Source: JBBRQP01 sp038226175 (GTDB lineage: Bacteria; Cyanobacteriota; Cyanobacteriia; Gloeobacterales; Anthocerotibacteraceae). Taken from it: a stretch of DNA of 5,950 nucleotides. Positions 5,840 through 5,950 of the stretch are shown here, piece by piece. Numbering within the stretch: position 1 is the first letter of the stretch; every line of letters starts with the position of its first letter. A program made the translations under genes and the position numbers. Below the pieces are notes generated by a model. The model searched no databases. It had not been told where the DNA came from and worked only from the letters and a program-made list of their open reading frames with translations. The stretch lies in assembly GCA_038226175.1 (NCBI GenBank), contig JBBRQP010000130.1, positions 1 through 5,950 of the forward strand. The letters run 5' to 3'.

Positions 5840-5950
5840 ATGGTAAAGAACCTCAGTCTTGTGAACCACCTGAGTGTGGAAGAATTAGAAAAGCGCTACC
5901 GCCAAGCAACGGACGGGGTGGAACGCACCCACCTGCAAATTATTTGGTTA
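5745..5950 (+). mobile_element. Left end of an IS630-type insertion sequence (partial)
   Basis: The transposase start at 5840 shows that an insertion sequence enters from the right edge. Its left tip must lie between the end of the small gene (5715) and about 5790. IS630 elements insert at TA; the TA at 5745-5746 is one candidate, but several others exist and the matching right end is outside the window, so the left boundary given is only a guess. Confidence 0.5.
5840..5950 (+). CDS. IS630-family transposase, N-terminal fragment
   Basis: The frame is open from the ATG at 5840 to the right edge (37 codons). The start, MVKNLSLVNHLSVEELEKRY and then ERTHLQIIWL, is the familiar N-terminus of cyanobacterial IS630-type transposases, the first helices of the helix-turn-helix domain that binds the element's ends. 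The DDE catalytic domain would lie beyond the window. AAGG ends only two bases before the ATG, too close for normal ribosome placement, which contrasts with the strong site in front of the upstream mini-ORF. Confidence 0.8.
   Translation, partial: MVKNLSLVNHLSVEELEKRYRQATDGVERTHLQIIWL

Overview
The window looks like the replication region of a cyanobacterial plasmid. This rests on three things. A 1072-residue minus-strand protein has the layout of the cyanobacterial CyRepA1/DUF3854 plasmid replication proteins. Next to it lies a textbook-looking array of ten 17-bp iterons. The flanks carry typical cyanobacterial accessory genes: the start of a secreted TPR protein of the kind often joined to a CHAT domain, and the start of an IS630-type transposase. 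The genus cannot be told from the sequence.

Layout, left to right. Positions 1-231 (minus) hold the N-terminus of a secreted TPR protein that runs off the left edge. Positions 232-450 are non-coding and contain two small AGGT/ACCT inverted repeats just upstream of that gene and a long stem-loop (401-440) just past the end of the big replication gene. Positions 451-3669 (minus) encode the CyRepA1-like protein, with a zinc ribbon, a DUF3854/TOPRIM-like region and a superfamily-2 helicase. Positions 3657-3980 (minus) are an open frame overlapping its start whose product repeats a short conserved motif of the same family; it is probably a relic. Positions 3995-4324 are the iteron array, built from two copies of a four-iteron, 99-bp module plus one iteron on each side; a near-consensus promoter sits in the 56-bp gap between the modules. 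Positions 4356-5528 (plus) encode a 390-residue protein with two probable winged-helix regions, the expected design of an iteron-binding initiator. Positions 5539-5715 may encode a 58-residue unknown protein. The right edge is the left end of an IS630-type element, whose leader carries a strong ribosome binding site, a 13-codon mini-ORF and three copies of one 8-9 base arm that could form mutually exclusive hairpins.

How the parts may work together: the plus-strand protein probably binds the iterons, both to start replication and to repress its own promoter, which lies between two iteron modules. The divergent CyRepA1-like protein supplies helicase and TOPRIM (primase-like) modules and may work at the same origin or be a second, independent initiator. 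Two different replication proteins facing away from one shared iteron region is the most interesting feature of the window. These functional links are inferred from layout and family knowledge; only the motifs, repeats and reading frames are read directly.
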